A stretch of DNA of 64,000 bases from SCGC-AG-212-J23 sp035649175 (GCA_035649175.1 DASRKB010000243.1:1-64000), one strand, 5' to 3'. Positions 43,153 through 51,933 are shown, numbered from the stretch's first letter. The notes: generated by a model not told the origin, from the sequence alone. Translations and numbers: made by a program.

Positions 43153-44191
43153 GGACTTCGCAGCCCTCGCGCACCGCATCAAGAGTTGGGGAACAGAGCT
43201 CGGCTTCCAGAAAGTCGGCATCGCGGACGCCGATCTTTCGGCTGCCGAGCCGCGCCTGCTCGAGTGGCTGGCCCAGGGGTGGCATGGCGACATGGAGTAT
43301 ATGGCGCGGCATGGCGCGCTCCGCGCCCGCCCTGCGGAGCTTGTCCGCGGCACGCTGCGCGTCATCTCTTGCCGGATGGACTATATGCCGGCGAAGCGTG
43401 AAGCGCGCTTGCCGGTAAAGGCGGAGATCGCCCGCTACGCCCGCGGGCGCGACTACCACAAGGTATTGCGCGGGCGCCTGCAGGCGCTGTGCGACCGCAT
43501 CGCAGGGGAGGTCGGGCGCTTCGGCTACCGGGTCTTCTCGGATTCGGCGCCGGTCATGGAGGTCGATCTCGCCGCGAAGGCGGGCCTCGGCTGGCGGGGG
43601 AAGCACACGCTGCTCTTGTCGCGCGATGCCGGTTCCTGGTTTTTTCTCGGCGAGATCTACTGCGACCTGGACCTTCCGGTCGACTCCCCGGAGAAGGAGC
43701 ATTGCGGCACCTGCGAGCGCTGCATCGACGTCTGCCCGACGCAGGCGATCCGCGGGCCCTACCGCCTCGACGCCCGCCGCTGCATCTCGTACCTGACCAT
43801 CGAGCACAAGGGATCGATTCCCGAGGCGCTTCGGCCTCTCATCGGCAACCGCGTCTACGGCTGCGACGACTGTCAAACGGTCTGCCCGTGGAACCGCTTC
43901 GCGCAGCCCACGGGCGAGAAGGACTTCGAGCCGCGAAACGGCCTCGACCGGGCGACGCTGGTGGAGCTCTTCGCCTGGACCGAGGAGGAATTCGACGCTC
44001 GCCTGCGCGGCTCGCCCATCCGGCGGGTAGGGTACGAGCGCTGGTTGCGAAACCTGGCGGTGGGGCTGGGCAACGCGCCGGCATCGCCGGCCGTGCTCGC
44101 GGCGTTGCGCAGCCGCGAGAACCACCCCTCCGCGCTAGTCAGGGAGCACGTCAGATGGGCAATCTCGCGTCATGAGCGGCTGGCAGCCTGA
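43151..44191 (+). CDS. queG: Epoxyqueuosine reductase
   Basis: A 346-residue cobalamin- and iron-sulfur-dependent enzyme that makes queuosine in tRNA from epoxyqueuosine. DSAPVMEVDLAAKAGLGWRGK (131-150) holds the catalytic Asp131. Two [4Fe-4S] clusters: Cys185, Cys188, Cys191, Cys195 and Cys238, Cys241, Cys245. It links to the adenosyltransferase in the window through B12 dependence. The ATG interlocks with the tsaE start; longer frames read into tsaE. Confidence 0.97.
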   Translation: MDFAALAHRIKSWGTELGFQKVGIADADLSAAEPRLLEWLAQGWHGDMEYMARHGALRARPAELVRGTLRVISCRMDYMPAKREARLPVKAEIARYARGRDYHKVLRGRLQALCDRIAGEVGRFGYRVFSDSAPVMEVDLAAKAGLGWRGKHTLLLSRDAGSWFFLGEIYCDLDLPVDSPEKEHCGTCERCIDVCPTQAIRGPYRLDARRCISYLTIEHKGSIPEALRPLIGNRVYGCDDCQTVCPWNRFAQPTGEKDFEPRNGLDRATLVELFAWTEEEFDARLRGSPIRRVGYERWLRNLAVGLGNAPASPAVLAALRSRENHPSALVREHVRWAISRHERLAA

Positions 44192-45056
44192 CCGGCTCCT
44201 CCCGGGTTTCGAGGCGCGGGAGCTTCCCTCGCCGGAGGACTACGACGGCCCGGTGGTGGCGACGCTCGTGCGCCTGCCTGTGCGGGATGCCCCCGCCGGG
44301 CCGGTGCTGTACGTGCACGGCTTCGCCGACTATTTTTTCCAGCGGCACATGGCCGAGCGCTTCGCCGCCGAGGGCTACGCCTTCCACGCGCTCGACCTGC
44401 GCAAGCACGGGCGCTCGCTGCGTGAGCACCAGCACCCGAATTTCTGCAAGAGCATCACCGAGTATTACACGGACATCACGCGGGCGATCGACGTCATCGG
44501 CGCCCCCGTCCTGCTCACCGGACACTCCACCGGGGGGCTGGTCTGCTCGCTCTACGCGCATGAAGGCGAACGGCGCGCGCAGGTGGAAAGGCTGTGGCTG
44601 AACAGCCCGTTCCTCGACTGGAACGTGCCCGACTGGAAGAAGCCGCAACTGCACGTCGCCGCGGCGCTGGGGCGCTTTTTCCCGTTCCTGAACGACCCGA
44701 AGGCGTTTCGGCCGGAGTACACGCGTGGGCTGCACGCGGAGTGGGACTTCGACCTGCGCCTGAAGCCCCTCTACGGTTTTCCCCTCTACTACGGCTGGGT
44801 CGGGGCGATCTCGGATGCTTTCGCCAAGGTGCACCGCGGGCTCGCCATCGCGTGCCCGGTGCTCTCCATGCACGGGGACGAATCCGACATCGTGCTCGAC
44901 TGGCGCCATATCGCGCGCTGGTCCCGCCTCCTCGGACCGGACGTCACCGTGCTGTCGTTCCCCGGCGCATGGCACGACCTCGTCTGCTCGCCGCAGCGGA
45001 TCCGCGACGAGGTGTTCAGCCAGCTCTTCGCGTGGGCGGAACGAGTCTCAGCGTGA
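44172..45056 (+). CDS. Alpha/beta hydrolase, serine-aminopeptidase-like (monoacylglycerol-lipase type)
   Basis: A 294-residue hydrolase: oxyanion block YVHGFADYFFQRHM, HALDLRKHGRS, nucleophile elbow GHSTGG (Ser), Asp in MHGDESDIV and the catalytic His in GAWHDLVCS. It resembles the lysophospholipase/monoglyceride-lipase group. Substrate unknown. It overlaps queG by 20 bases and converges with a 41-base overlap on the DUF2784 gene. Confidence 0.88.
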   Translation: MSGWQPDRLLPGFEARELPSPEDYDGPVVATLVRLPVRDAPAGPVLYVHGFADYFFQRHMAERFAAEGYAFHALDLRKHGRSLREHQHPNFCKSITEYYTDITRAIDVIGAPVLLTGHSTGGLVCSLYAHEGERRAQVERLWLNSPFLDWNVPDWKKPQLHVAAALGRFFPFLNDPKAFRPEYTRGLHAEWDFDLRLKPLYGFPLYYGWVGAISDAFAKVHRGLAIACPVLSMHGDESDIVLDWRHIARWSRLLGPDVTVLSFPGAWHDLVCSPQRIRDEVFSQLFAWAERVSA

Positions 45057-45420
45057 CGAGCGCGGCCGCGGTCCACGCCACATAGATCGAGGTGAAGACC
45101 CACTCGGGGGCGCGGTAGTAGAGAAGCTCCTGTACCCACCGCCCGACGAAAGACTGCGCCGGGACGCTGCCGCGCAGGGCGTCCTCCCAGACGGTGAGCG
45201 GGCAGGCGATGCCGAGCAGCGCCTCCGCGGCGACGAAAGCGATCGCCCCCAGGTGCAGGTAGCGGAACCAGCGGTTGCGGACCCAGCGCCAGCCGAGCGC
45301 GGCGCCGATCCACACGATGACGAGGCCGCCCGCGATGAAGGCGGCGATGAGGAAATGGGCGACGAGGAGCGCGTCTGCGATCAGCCGCGCTCCTGCGGCC
45401 GCCGCGGGTCGGCGATCCAC
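45016..45420 (-). CDS. DUF2784-type membrane protein
   Basis: A 134-residue protein if the GTG at 45420 is used; a non-standard CTG at 45384 overlapping the sulfurtransferase stop would give 122 residues beginning LIADALLVAHFLIAAFIAGG. There are four hydrophobic segments and a conserved CPLTVWEDALRG loop typical of DUF2784. Function unknown. It is the last gene of a leftward operon after the sulfurtransferase. Confidence 0.78.
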   Translation of the reverse strand: MDRRPAAAAGARLIADALLVAHFLIAAFIAGGLVIVWIGAALGWRWVRNRWFRYLHLGAIAFVAAEALLGIACPLTVWEDALRGSVPAQSFVGRWVQELLYYRAPEWVFTSIYVAWTAAALVTLRLVPPTRRAG

Positions 45421-46214
45421 TCGCTCCACGAGCCCGCGTAGAGCTTGCCGCCTGGCAGGCCGGCGTGCTCCATGGCGAGCAGGTTGTGGCAGGCCGCCAC
45501 GCCCGAGCCGCAGTAATGGATGAGCTCGGAAGGAGAGCGATCTCCCAGAACCTTCCGGAGCTCGCGCTTCAGCTCTTCCCGGGTCTTGAAGGTGCCGTCG
45601 GGATGGACGTTGTCCATGTTGAAGTGGTTCTTCGCGCCGGGGATGCGCCCCGCGACCGGATCGATCGGCTCCGACTCCCCGCGCCAGCGCGCCGGGGCGC
45701 GCGCATCGACAAGAAGGGCTTTGCCGTGCAGCTTTTCCACGTCGTGAACGTCGAGAGCAGCATCGGCGCGAACACGCGCGGGATACCGCGTCGGCGCGAA
45801 GCGCGGGATCTCGGAGGTGACCGGGTGCCCTTCCTTCATCCACTTGGCGAAGCCGCCGTCGAGCACCGCGACATCCCCGTGTCCGACCCAGCGCAGCATC
45901 CACCACAGCCGCGCCGCCATGGCGCCGTTGGCGCCGTCGTAGCAGGCGACGCGGTCGCCGGGCTTCAGGCCCTGCTGGCCGAGCCAGGCCACGAAGGCGC
46001 CCGCGTCGGGAAGCGGGTGCCGGCCATTCGTGCCGTTCTTCGGGGCGGAGAGGTCGCGGTCGAGGCTCGCGAAGACGGCACCCGGGAGGTGCGACTCGCG
46101 ATACTGCGCCTCTCCGAGCTCGGGCTTCATCAGGTCGTGGCGGCAGTCGAACAGCCGCCACGCGCCGAGGCTACGGCTTAACGCTTCCGTCGAGACGAGC
46201 GTGGAGCCACTCAT
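45381..46214 (-). CDS. sseA: 3-mercaptopyruvate sulfurtransferase (rhodanese)
   Basis: A 277-residue two-domain rhodanese; the catalytic Cys235 is in HYCGSGVAACHN, matching the CG(S/T)GV(T/S)A loop of mercaptopyruvate sulfurtransferases rather than the CRxGxx loop of thiosulfate enzymes. It moves sulfur from 3-mercaptopyruvate to thiols or cyanide. The start overlaps the Rieske gene by 44 bases but N-terminal STEALSRSL fits the family. Confidence 0.93.
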   Translation of the reverse strand: MSGSTLVSTEALSRSLGAWRLFDCRHDLMKPELGEAQYRESHLPGAVFASLDRDLSAPKNGTNGRHPLPDAGAFVAWLGQQGLKPGDRVACYDGANGAMAARLWWMLRWVGHGDVAVLDGGFAKWMKEGHPVTSEIPRFAPTRYPARVRADAALDVHDVEKLHGKALLVDARAPARWRGESEPIDPVAGRIPGAKNHFNMDNVHPDGTFKTREELKRELRKVLGDRSPSELIHYCGSGVAACHNLLAMEHAGLPGGKLYAGSWSEWIADPRRPQERG

Positions 46215-47280
46215 GGAAATGCACCTCCGCGTCTTCCATCGGCGACTGGTAGGGCCCGGCGTCGTCGAGACCCTGCTCGTAGAGCGCGCGGCGCCCGCGG
46301 TCGAGCCGCAGGCAGATGTCGTTGTCCTCGATCGCCGTTTCCACGTAGGCCGCCTGCTGGGCCTCGACGAATCCGCGCTCGAAGAGCGCGATCTCCTCGG
46401 GATAGTAGAACTCCACCACGTTGGTCGTGCGGGTGGGGGAGCGCGGGATGAGGTGCGACACGATCAGCACGTTCGGGTACCACTCGAGCATGACGCCAGG
46501 GTAATAGGTCATCCACAAGGCGCCGTGCCTGGGCTCGGCGCCGTCGAGAAACTTCAGGCAGGCGTCGTGCCAGCGCCGGTAAGTCGGCGTTCCCGGCCTG
46601 CTCAGGCCGGCCTTTGCCGCAACGATCTGCACGGAGTACTGCTCGCCGTAGTCGACCGTGAAATTCCCGCAGTCGGCGAAGTTCCCCAGGCCGGGATGGA
46701 AGGCATCGACGTGGTAGACCTCGAGGTAGGTCTCGATGAAGGTCTTCCAGTTGACGTCGTATTCGTCGATACGCACCGAGTCGAGCACGTACCCCCTGAA
46801 GTCCCAGTCCGCCATCGTCGTGATGGGCGCGAGGTCGGCAAGCGGGTCGCGGGGCCCGGCGAAGAGCAGCCCGTTCCAGCGCGCGAGCGGCCGCGAGCGC
46901 AGCCTGACGCAGGGGCTTTCGGGAAAATGCGGCGCTCCGAGCAGCTCGCCTTTCAGGTCGTAAGTCCAGCGGTGCACCGGGCATACGATGTTGGACGCGT
47001 TGCCGCGCCCGCTCAGCATGATCGCCTGCCGGTGGCGGCACACGTTGGAGAGAAGCTCGATGCCGCTCGCGCTGCGCACGAGCATCCACGCGTCGTCGGC
47101 CCACGAGAGCGTGTGGTAGTCGCCGGGATGTGGAACCATCAGCTCGTGCCCAACATAGTTGGGCCCGACGTCGAACAGCACCTTCTTCTCGAGCTCGAAG
47201 ATCCTGGGATCGAAGTACCAGGAGACTGGCAGCTGGGGCATCGCCGGACGCACCTGCGCAAGCCGCGCTACCTCTACCAT
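46171..47280 (-). CDS. Rieske non-heme iron oxygenase, alpha subunit
   Basis: A 369-residue oxygenase: Rieske ligands Cys81/His83 and Cys100/His103 in VCRHRQAIML and VCPVHRWTYD, and mononuclear-iron histidines His190 and His195 in LEVYHVDAFHPG, with a later acidic ligand near DNDICLRL. It resembles ring-hydroxylating or quaternary-amine oxygenases (GbcA/CntA-like). No ferredoxin reductase gene is adjacent. It is divergent from xseB with a 41-base gap. Confidence 0.9.
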   Translation of the reverse strand: MVEVARLAQVRPAMPQLPVSWYFDPRIFELEKKVLFDVGPNYVGHELMVPHPGDYHTLSWADDAWMLVRSASGIELLSNVCRHRQAIMLSGRGNASNIVCPVHRWTYDLKGELLGAPHFPESPCVRLRSRPLARWNGLLFAGPRDPLADLAPITTMADWDFRGYVLDSVRIDEYDVNWKTFIETYLEVYHVDAFHPGLGNFADCGNFTVDYGEQYSVQIVAAKAGLSRPGTPTYRRWHDACLKFLDGAEPRHGALWMTYYPGVMLEWYPNVLIVSHLIPRSPTRTTNVVEFYYPEEIALFERGFVEAQQAAYVETAIEDNDICLRLDRGRRALYEQGLDDAGPYQSPMEDAEVHFHEWLHARLDGSVKP

Positions 47281-47321
47281 TTCGTTGTAAAGCTCCTAGA
47301 GAAACAGTATCTTACCAAAAG

Positions 47322-47573
47322 ATGAGCAAGCCACCAGGCGAGCTGACCTTCGAAGGCGCGCTCGCGGAGCTGGAAAAAATCGTCACGCGCATGGAAAGCG
47401 GCGAGCTGTCGCTCGAGCAGGCGCTCGCCACGCATAAGCGCGGTCTCGAGCTCGCGCGTTTTTGCCAGAGCCGCCTGGAGGCCGCCCAGCAGCAGGTCAA
47501 GGTGCTAGAAGGCGAGGTCCTGAAACCGTTCGCCGCGGCGGCGCCGGCCGATGAGGCAAGTGACGGCGCCTGA
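47322..47573 (+). CDS. xseB: Exodeoxyribonuclease VII small subunit
   Basis: An 83-residue coiled helical protein: ELTFEGALAELEKIVTRMES then LSLEQALATHKRGLELARFC. It pairs with XseA (23404). First gene of xseB-ispA-dxs, overlapping ispA by 23 bases. A CAGTAT hexamer lies 11 bases before the ATG. Confidence 0.95.
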   Translation: MSKPPGELTFEGALAELEKIVTRMESGELSLEQALATHKRGLELARFCQSRLEAAQQQVKVLEGEVLKPFAAAAPADEASDGA

Positions 47574-48459
47574 AGCGGATTTCCATGCCTGGATGGGCTC
47601 GGTCCAGGCGCGCATGGAGGCGGTCCTCGCGCGCGCGCTTCCCCAAGCGCAAGTCGCGCCGGCGCGGCTGCATGCGGCGATGCGCTACGCCACTCTCGAG
47701 GGCGGCAAGCGCGTGCGGCCGCTGCTCACTTTCGCCGCGGGCGAGGTTGGCGCTGCGGAGGCCGAGCGGGTCGAAACCGTCGCTGCTGCGGTGGAACTCA
47801 TCCATGCCTACTCGCTCGTGCACGACGACTTGCCCTGCATGGACAACGACGTGCTTCGCCGCGGCAAGCCGACGGTCCACATAGAGTTCGGCGAGGCGAC
47901 CGCGCTCCTTGCCGGGGACGCGCTGCAGTCGCTTGCCTTCCAGCTCCTTGCGGAGCACCGCTTGGCGGACGATCCGCGCGAGCAGCTCGACATGATCCGC
48001 GCGCTTGCGGCGGCCGCCGGATCGCGCGGGATGGCGGGTGGCCAGCAGATCGACCTGGAATCCACCGGCACCGCGCTCGGCGTGCCGGCGCTCGAGTTCA
48101 TGCATATCCACAAGACCGGGGCGCTGATCCGCGCCGCCGTCATGCTGGGCGCTTCCTGCGGATCGGTGGGGGAAGCGGAAAGGGCGAAGCTCGACGGCTA
48201 CGCCCGCGCGGTCGGGCTCGCCTTTCAAGTGGTGGACGACATCCTCGACTACGACACGAGCACCGCCACGCTGGGCAAGACCGCCGGCAAGGATGCTAGA
48301 CAGGGCAAGCCCACCTACGTTTCCGCGATCGGCATTGCGCGCGCCAGGGAGATGGCCGAGTCCTTGCGCGCCCAAGCGGTCGGCGCCCTCGAGGGATTGG
48401 GGGCGCGCGCCTTGCGGCTCGCCGCGCTCGCGGACTTCATCGTTCTGAGAAAATTCTAA
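47551..48459 (+). CDS. ispA: Farnesyl diphosphate synthase
   Basis: A 302-residue prenyl synthase. First Asp-rich motif DDLPCMDND (92-100), GGKRVRP, GGQQIDL, and second Asp-rich motif DDILDYD (229-235). Adds isopentenyl diphosphate units to make farnesyl diphosphate, the source of quinone and undecaprenyl chains. The xseB-ispA-dxs order is the classical operon. Confidence 0.96.
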   Translation: MRQVTAPEADFHAWMGSVQARMEAVLARALPQAQVAPARLHAAMRYATLEGGKRVRPLLTFAAGEVGAAEAERVETVAAAVELIHAYSLVHDDLPCMDNDVLRRGKPTVHIEFGEATALLAGDALQSLAFQLLAEHRLADDPREQLDMIRALAAAAGSRGMAGGQQIDLESTGTALGVPALEFMHIHKTGALIRAAVMLGASCGSVGEAERAKLDGYARAVGLAFQVVDDILDYDTSTATLGKTAGKDARQGKPTYVSAIGIARAREMAESLRAQAVGALEGLGARALRLAALADFIVLRKF

Positions 48460-48509
48460 GCATGCGCACCCTCGCCGGCGACCTGCCCTCCGGCCCGGAC
48501 GCGGCTGGC

Positions 48510-48515
48510 TACAAT
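48510..48515 (+). promoter_or_regulatory. Candidate -10 element of dxs
   Basis: TACAAT ends 6 bases before the ATG at 48522, the same geometry as at alaS. No Shine-Dalgarno lies upstream of the ATG. It would give a leaderless dxs message in addition to the operon transcript. Confidence 0.4.
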
Positions 48516-48521
48516 CCCTCG

Positions 48522-50375
48522 ATGTACGAGCTGCTAAAGACCGTCGACGACCCGTCGCAGCTGCGTGCGCTCGAGCGGCGGCAGCTCGGCCAGCTCGCGG
48601 AAGAGCTACGCGCCTTCGTCCTCGAGTCGGTATCCAAGACCGGGGGGCACCTCTCGTCCAACCTCGGCACGGTAGAGCTCACGATCGCGCTGCACTACGT
48701 GTTCGATACGCCCGAGGATCGCATCGTCTGGGACGTCGGGCACCAGACGTATCCCCACAAGATCCTCACGGGCCGCCGCGAGGCCATGGGACGCCTGCGC
48801 ATGATCGACGGCATCTCCGGGTTTCCGCGCCGCAGCGAGTCGCGCTATGACACCTTCGGCACCGCGCACTCGTCGACCTCGATCTCGGCTGCACTTGGCA
48901 TGGCAGTCGCCGCCAAGGCGAAGGGCGAGAGAAGGCGCTGCATCGCGGTCATCGGCGATGGCGCAATGTCCGCCGGAATGGCCTACGAGGCGATGAACAA
49001 TGCCGGGGCGATGGACGTCGACCTGCTCGTGATCCTGAACGACAACGAGATGTCGATCTCGCCGCCGGTGGGCGCGCTCACGAACTACCTCGCGCGGCTG
49101 CTTTCCGGTCGCATCTACTCGAGCGCGCGCCGCGCGAGCGAGCACCTGCTGAAGCGCGTGGGCGTGTGGGAGCTCGCGCGCCGCGCCGAGGAGCATGTGA
49201 AAGGCATGGTCACGCCCTCGACGCTCTTCGAGGAGTTCGGCTTCAACTACATCGGCCCGATCGACGGACATGACCTCGACGCGCTCATTCCCACACTCGC
49301 CAACATCCGCAAGCTCTCCGGGCCGCAGTTCTTGCATGTGATCACCCGCAAGGGGCAGGGCTACAAGCTGGCCGAGGACGATCCGATCGCGTACCACGGG
49401 CCGGGCAAGTTCAACCCCGCCGAAGGCTTGCAGAAGAGCGCGGGCGGGCGGCCGACCTACTCGCAGGTCTTCGGCGAATGGCTATGCCAGACCGCCGCGC
49501 GCGACCCACTCGTAGTGGGCGTAACGCCCGCTATGCGCGAAGGCTCGGGCATGGTCGAGTTCTCCGAGCGCTTCCCGAAGCGCTACTTCGACGTAGGCAT
49601 CGCCGAACAGCATGCGGTGACCTTCTGCGCCGGCCTCGCATGCGAGGGCATGAAGCCGGTGCTCGCCATTTACTCCACGTTCCTGCAACGCGGTTACGAC
49701 CAACTCATTCACGACGTGGCGATCCAGAATCTGCCGGTGCTCTTTGCTCTGGACCGCGGCGGCATTGTTGGCGGTGACGGCGCGACGCATAACGGCGCCT
49801 TCGATTTCGCCTATCTTCGCGCGGTGCCCAACCTCACGGTGATGGCGCCCTCAGATGCTCAGGAATGCCGGCAGATGCTCAGCACGGGGCTGGCGCTCGG
49901 CTCCCCGGCGGCGGTGCGCTATCCCCGGGGCGCGGCGCCCGGGGACATCCTTCACGATTCGACAGCCCTTCCGATCGGCAAGGGGGAGGTGAGGCGCAAG
50001 GGAGCTCGTGTCGCGATCCTCGCGTTCGGCGCCATGCTCAGGCCCGCCTTAGAGGCGGCCGAAGCGCTTGACGCCACCGTCGCCAACATGCGCTTCGTCA
50101 AACCGCTCGACGTCGACCTGGTGGCTAGTCTCGCCGACGAGCATGAACTGCTCGTCACGATCGAAGAGCATCAGGTCATGGGCGGCGCCGGGTCGGCGGT
50201 GTGCGAGTCCCTCGGAGGCAATCACCGGGTGCTTCTCCTCGGACTGCCGGACCGCTTCATTGACCACGGCGACCCCGCGAAGTTGCTCGCGTCAGTGGGG
50301 TTGGACGCGGCCGGCATCCTCGCTTCCATCCGCCGCGCGCTGGAAAGCGGCGAGCCGCCATTAATGCCCGAGTAA
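48522..50375 (+). CDS. dxs: 1-deoxy-D-xylulose-5-phosphate synthase
   Basis: A 617-residue thiamine-diphosphate enzyme, first step of the MEP isoprenoid pathway. GDGAMSAGMAYEAMNNAG is the TPP motif, GIAEQHAVTFCAGLA the transketolase site and DRGGIVGGDGATHNG the pyrimidine-binding block. The ATG at 48522 (MYELLKTVDDPSQLR) is the family start; a frame from 48462 adds 20 atypical residues. Confidence 0.97.
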   Translation: MYELLKTVDDPSQLRALERRQLGQLAEELRAFVLESVSKTGGHLSSNLGTVELTIALHYVFDTPEDRIVWDVGHQTYPHKILTGRREAMGRLRMIDGISGFPRRSESRYDTFGTAHSSTSISAALGMAVAAKAKGERRRCIAVIGDGAMSAGMAYEAMNNAGAMDVDLLVILNDNEMSISPPVGALTNYLARLLSGRIYSSARRASEHLLKRVGVWELARRAEEHVKGMVTPSTLFEEFGFNYIGPIDGHDLDALIPTLANIRKLSGPQFLHVITRKGQGYKLAEDDPIAYHGPGKFNPAEGLQKSAGGRPTYSQVFGEWLCQTAARDPLVVGVTPAMREGSGMVEFSERFPKRYFDVGIAEQHAVTFCAGLACEGMKPVLAIYSTFLQRGYDQLIHDVAIQNLPVLFALDRGGIVGGDGATHNGAFDFAYLRAVPNLTVMAPSDAQECRQMLSTGLALGSPAAVRYPRGAAPGDILHDSTALPIGKGEVRRKGARVAILAFGAMLRPALEAAEALDATVANMRFVKPLDVDLVASLADEHELLVTIEEHQVMGGAGSAVCESLGGNHRVLLLGLPDRFIDHGDPAKLLASVGLDAAGILASIRRALESGEPPLMPE

Positions 50376-50385
50376 TTTACTCGGG
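50367..50385. promoter_or_regulatory. Palindrome at the dxs stop, before folE2
   Basis: CCCGAGTA (50367-50374) and TACTCGGG (50378-50385) form a perfect 8-bp hairpin with a 3-base loop, over the dxs stop codon. No T-run follows, so it is not a standard terminator. TAAAAT of folE2 begins 4 bases after it. It could be an operator. Confidence 0.45.
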
Positions 50386-50388
50386 TGT

Positions 50389-50394
50389 TAAAAT
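50389..50394 (+). promoter_or_regulatory. Candidate -10 element of folE2
   Basis: TAAAAT ends 7 bases before the folE2 ATG, giving a predicted leaderless message. No Shine-Dalgarno is present upstream. A -35 match is not visible. Confidence 0.4.
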
Positions 50395-50401
50395 CGGTCC
50401 C

Positions 50402-51205
50402 ATGAAAGCACGCGATCTGCAGAACATCCCCGACGTCCAGTCGACCCCGGACTCCCGGAGGCTGGCGATCGACAAGGTGGGCATCAAGGCCATCCGCCAT
50501 CCCGTACGCATTCAGGAGCGCGCCGGCGGCGTCCAGCACACGATTGCCACCTTCAACATGTACGTGTGTCTCCCACACCAGTTCAAAGGAACACACATGT
50601 CGCGCTTCGTCGAGATCCTGGAAGAACACGAGCGCGAGATTACCGTGGAGTCCTTTCAGGTCATGTTGCGTGAGATGGTCGAGCGCCTGGAGGCAGTGGA
50701 GGGGCACATCGAGATGTCGTTCCCGTACTTCATTGAAAAGCAGGCGCCAGTGTCGGGTGTGAGGAGCCTAATGGATTACGAGGTCACCTTCATCGGCGAG
50801 ATTCGAAAAAAGGAACAGAGCTTCACTATGAAAGTCGTCGTGCCGGTGACGAGCCTGTGCCCGTGTTCGAAGAGGATCTCCGAGCGCGGCGCCCACAACC
50901 AGCGCTCGCATGTCACAGTCACAGCGCGCACCAACGACTTCGTCTGGATCGAGGAGATCGTCGACATCGTGGAGAAGCAGGGCTCGAGCGAGCTCTACGG
51001 CCTGCTCAAGCGCCCGGACGAGAAGTACGTCACCGAGCGCGCCTACGACAACCCAAAATTCGTCGAAGACATGGTACGCGACGTGGCTGCGGTGCTCAAT
51101 CTCGACGAGCGTATCGAGTCCTACGTGGTCGAGTCGGAGAATTTCGAGTCGATCCACAACCATAGCGCGTACGCACTGATCGAGAAGAGCAAACGCGCGC
51201 GATAG
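50402..51205 (+). CDS. folE2: GTP cyclohydrolase IB
   Basis: A 267-residue metal-flexible GTP cyclohydrolase, making dihydroneopterin triphosphate for folate or queuosine. SLCPCSKRISERGAHNQRS carries the catalytic Cys and family motif. Families of this type are often expressed under zinc limitation, with a Zur site; the palindrome ahead (50367-50385) does not resemble the Zur consensus. Queuosine precursors link it functionally to queG. Confidence 0.97.
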   Translation: MKARDLQNIPDVQSTPDSRRLAIDKVGIKAIRHPVRIQERAGGVQHTIATFNMYVCLPHQFKGTHMSRFVEILEEHEREITVESFQVMLREMVERLEAVEGHIEMSFPYFIEKQAPVSGVRSLMDYEVTFIGEIRKKEQSFTMKVVVPVTSLCPCSKRISERGAHNQRSHVTVTARTNDFVWIEEIVDIVEKQGSSELYGLLKRPDEKYVTERAYDNPKFVEDMVRDVAAVLNLDERIESYVVESENFESIHNHSAYALIEKSKRAR

Positions 51206-51240
51206 CGGGGTTTGCCCGAGTTCTGGTTCTCGTCGCGGGG

Positions 51241-51933
51241 ATGGTTCTTACTGAAGACACCCCTGCGCAGAACTTCGCTGCGCAGCGCGCGCGTATGGTC
51301 GAGGAAGTCGACGCGATGTACGCCGAGACCCGCGCCGATACCAGCCTCGCCCGCATGTCGCCCGCGGTGCGCGTCGCGATGGGGAAGGTCGAGCGCCACC
51401 GGCTCGTGCCGGCCGGGGAAGCCGGCCGGGCGTACCGCAACCACCCGCTGCCCATCGGCAGTGGCCAGACCATCTCCCAACCCTACATCGTGGCCCTCTC
51501 GACCGACTTGCTGAATCTTGTGTCCGGAGACGTGGTGCTCGAGGTCGGCACCGGCTCGGGCTACCAGGCGGCCATCCTCGCGGAGATCGCGGCCCGGGTT
51601 TACTCGATCGAGCTCATCGAAGCGCTCGGCCGGACGGCGGCGCAGCGCCTGGAAGACATGGGATACCGCAACATCGAGGTGAAGATCGGCGACGGCTACA
51701 AGGGATGGCCGGAGAAAGCCCCGTTCGACGCGATCGTCGTCACCGCTGCCGCCCCCGAAGTTCCCAGGGCGCTGGTCGAGCAGCTCAAGCCCGGCGGCAG
51801 GATGGTGATCCCGGTGGGCCCCGACGGAGGCATGCAGCACCTGAGGCTGATAGCCAAGCGTCCCGATGGCACGCTCGAGGAGCGCAGCGTCCTGGCGGTG
51901 CGCTTCGTGCCGCTCGTTCCCGGGAAACGCTAG
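51241..51933 (+). CDS. pcm: Protein-L-isoaspartate O-methyltransferase
   Basis: A 230-residue SAM-dependent methyltransferase that repairs isoaspartyl residues. LPIGSGQTISQPYIVALSTDLL, VLEVGTGSGYQAAILAEIA and FDAIVVTAAAPEVPRALVEQL match. Many betaproteobacterial homologues carry an N-terminal signal; here the same frame is open upstream with a hydrophobic run (51208-51240) but no standard start codon, so ATG 51241 is used with reservation. It follows folE2 by 35 bases and abuts the stop of the convergent protease gene. Confidence 0.93.
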   Translation: MVLTEDTPAQNFAAQRARMVEEVDAMYAETRADTSLARMSPAVRVAMGKVERHRLVPAGEAGRAYRNHPLPIGSGQTISQPYIVALSTDLLNLVSGDVVLEVGTGSGYQAAILAEIAARVYSIELIEALGRTAAQRLEDMGYRNIEVKIGDGYKGWPEKAPFDAIVVTAAAPEVPRALVEQLKPGGRMVIPVGPDGGMQHLRLIAKRPDGTLEERSVLAVRFVPLVPGKR

